Assembly: GCA_003427395.1 (NCBI GenBank)
Contig: BFEA01000164.1
Location: 1,535,920 to 1,561,805, forward strand
DNA from: Chara braunii
Taxonomy: Eukaryota > Streptophyta > Charophyceae > Charales > Characeae
DNA: 25,886 nucleotides
Reading direction: 5' to 3'
Positions 25,718 to 25,886 of this stretch are shown here, one piece after another. Under the pieces are notes generated by a model. It did not search any database and was not told the origin of the DNA. It worked only from the letters and a program-made list of their open reading frames with translations. The translations under genes and the position numbers were made by a program. Every line of letters starts with the position of its first letter. Position 1 is the stretch's first letter.

Positions 25718-25838
25718 GGTCAAAGTCCTGGTCAACGGCGCTGGTCAACTCTTCGGTCAATGCTTGGTCAACGCGGCAAGGACCCGGTCAACATCCCGGT
25801 CAACCTTCCGGTTAACGTCCGGTCACCCCTCCGGTCAA
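25718..25838 (-). repeat. ~12-bp repeats with eight TTGACC (W-box) motifs
   Basis: GGTCAA on the plus strand (TTGACC on the sense strand of Gyp-A) begins at 25718, 25730, 25743, 25755, 25766, 25786, 25798 and 25833. Variants GGTTAA (25810) and GGTCAC (25821) fill the gaps. Steps are mostly 11-13 bp. TTGAC(C/T) is the W box bound by WRKY transcription factors in plants. The cluster lies in the presumed U3 of the 5' LTR. Confidence 0.85.
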
Positions 25839-25886
25839 CTCTCCACCTCGGCTATGGCTGCCGGCACCTTCTCCTTCGCCACCCTT

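Larger units (their letters stand above)
10764..25886 (-). mobile_element. Gyp-A: Ty3/gypsy element split by an 8.6-kb insertion, running off the right edge
   Basis: In sense order: 5' LTR (right edge to about 25118), leader, gag (24842 to about 23110), zinc knuckle (about 23050), protease (22888-22310), RT (22310-21310), RNase H (21353-20775), integrase (20765-20088), insertion (20083-11488), integrase C-terminus and chromodomain (11483-10903), polypurine tract. Damage inside the coding part is modest: about seven stops (mostly from single substitutions) and a few frameshifts. It is therefore younger than Gyp-B. The two parts had looked like separate truncated elements; the flanking ACGT duplication and matching integrase length show they are one. 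Confidence 0.9.

Overview
No intact host gene is recognisable here. The window is eukaryotic, plant-lineage repeat DNA: decayed Ty3/gypsy (Metaviridae-type) LTR retrotransposons, a long unclassified insertion, tandem repeats, tRNA-like units and a U6 snRNA pseudogene. The lysine/glutamate-rich gag N-terminus and the pol style resemble elements that fill charophyte-alga genomes such as Chara. That taxon is an inference from memory, not a search. Isolated N calls suggest a draft assembly.

Layout. 1-3990: non-coding repeat DNA with a long CT microsatellite, a GC-rich alternating purine-pyrimidine tract, a 27-bp minisatellite and possible LTR material. 3990-9294 (minus strand): a composite gypsy copy, 'Gyp-B'. 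Its left part (4024-5703; end of RNase H, integrase, chromodomain) and right part (6044-9294; gag, protease, RT, RNase H) come from different elements: the RNase H C-terminus is present in both, separated by about 340 bp of unrelated DNA. 9295-10763: leader and LTR-like DNA.

10764-25886 (minus strand): a second gypsy element, 'Gyp-A', entered near its 3' end and running off the right edge inside its 5' LTR. It is split inside the integrase gene by an 8,596-bp insertion (11488-20083). The insertion is flanked by the 4-bp duplication ACGT, and its ends read TGTCG...CGACA. If the insertion and one ACGT are disregarded, the Gyp-A integrase frame is continuous and matches Gyp-B residue for residue in length.

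The insertion has no recognised transposition gene. On the plus strand it carries TATA-like sites (about 12.47 and 12.67 kb), three perfect hairpins in 60 bp (12973-13031), a five-unit array of about 120-bp repeats alternating between two types (13265-13860), and seven hairpins (14106-14830). These seven share a near-invariant loop of about 20 nt but have completely different, still self-complementary 7-10 bp stems. It also holds a CAG-rich tract (15.56-16.39 kb), a U6 pseudogene lacking the ACAGAGA box, and three tRNA-like pol III promoter units on the minus strand. The covarying hairpin family is the strongest candidate for something undescribed: it looks like a structured-RNA or hairpin-DNA element family rather than coding sequence.
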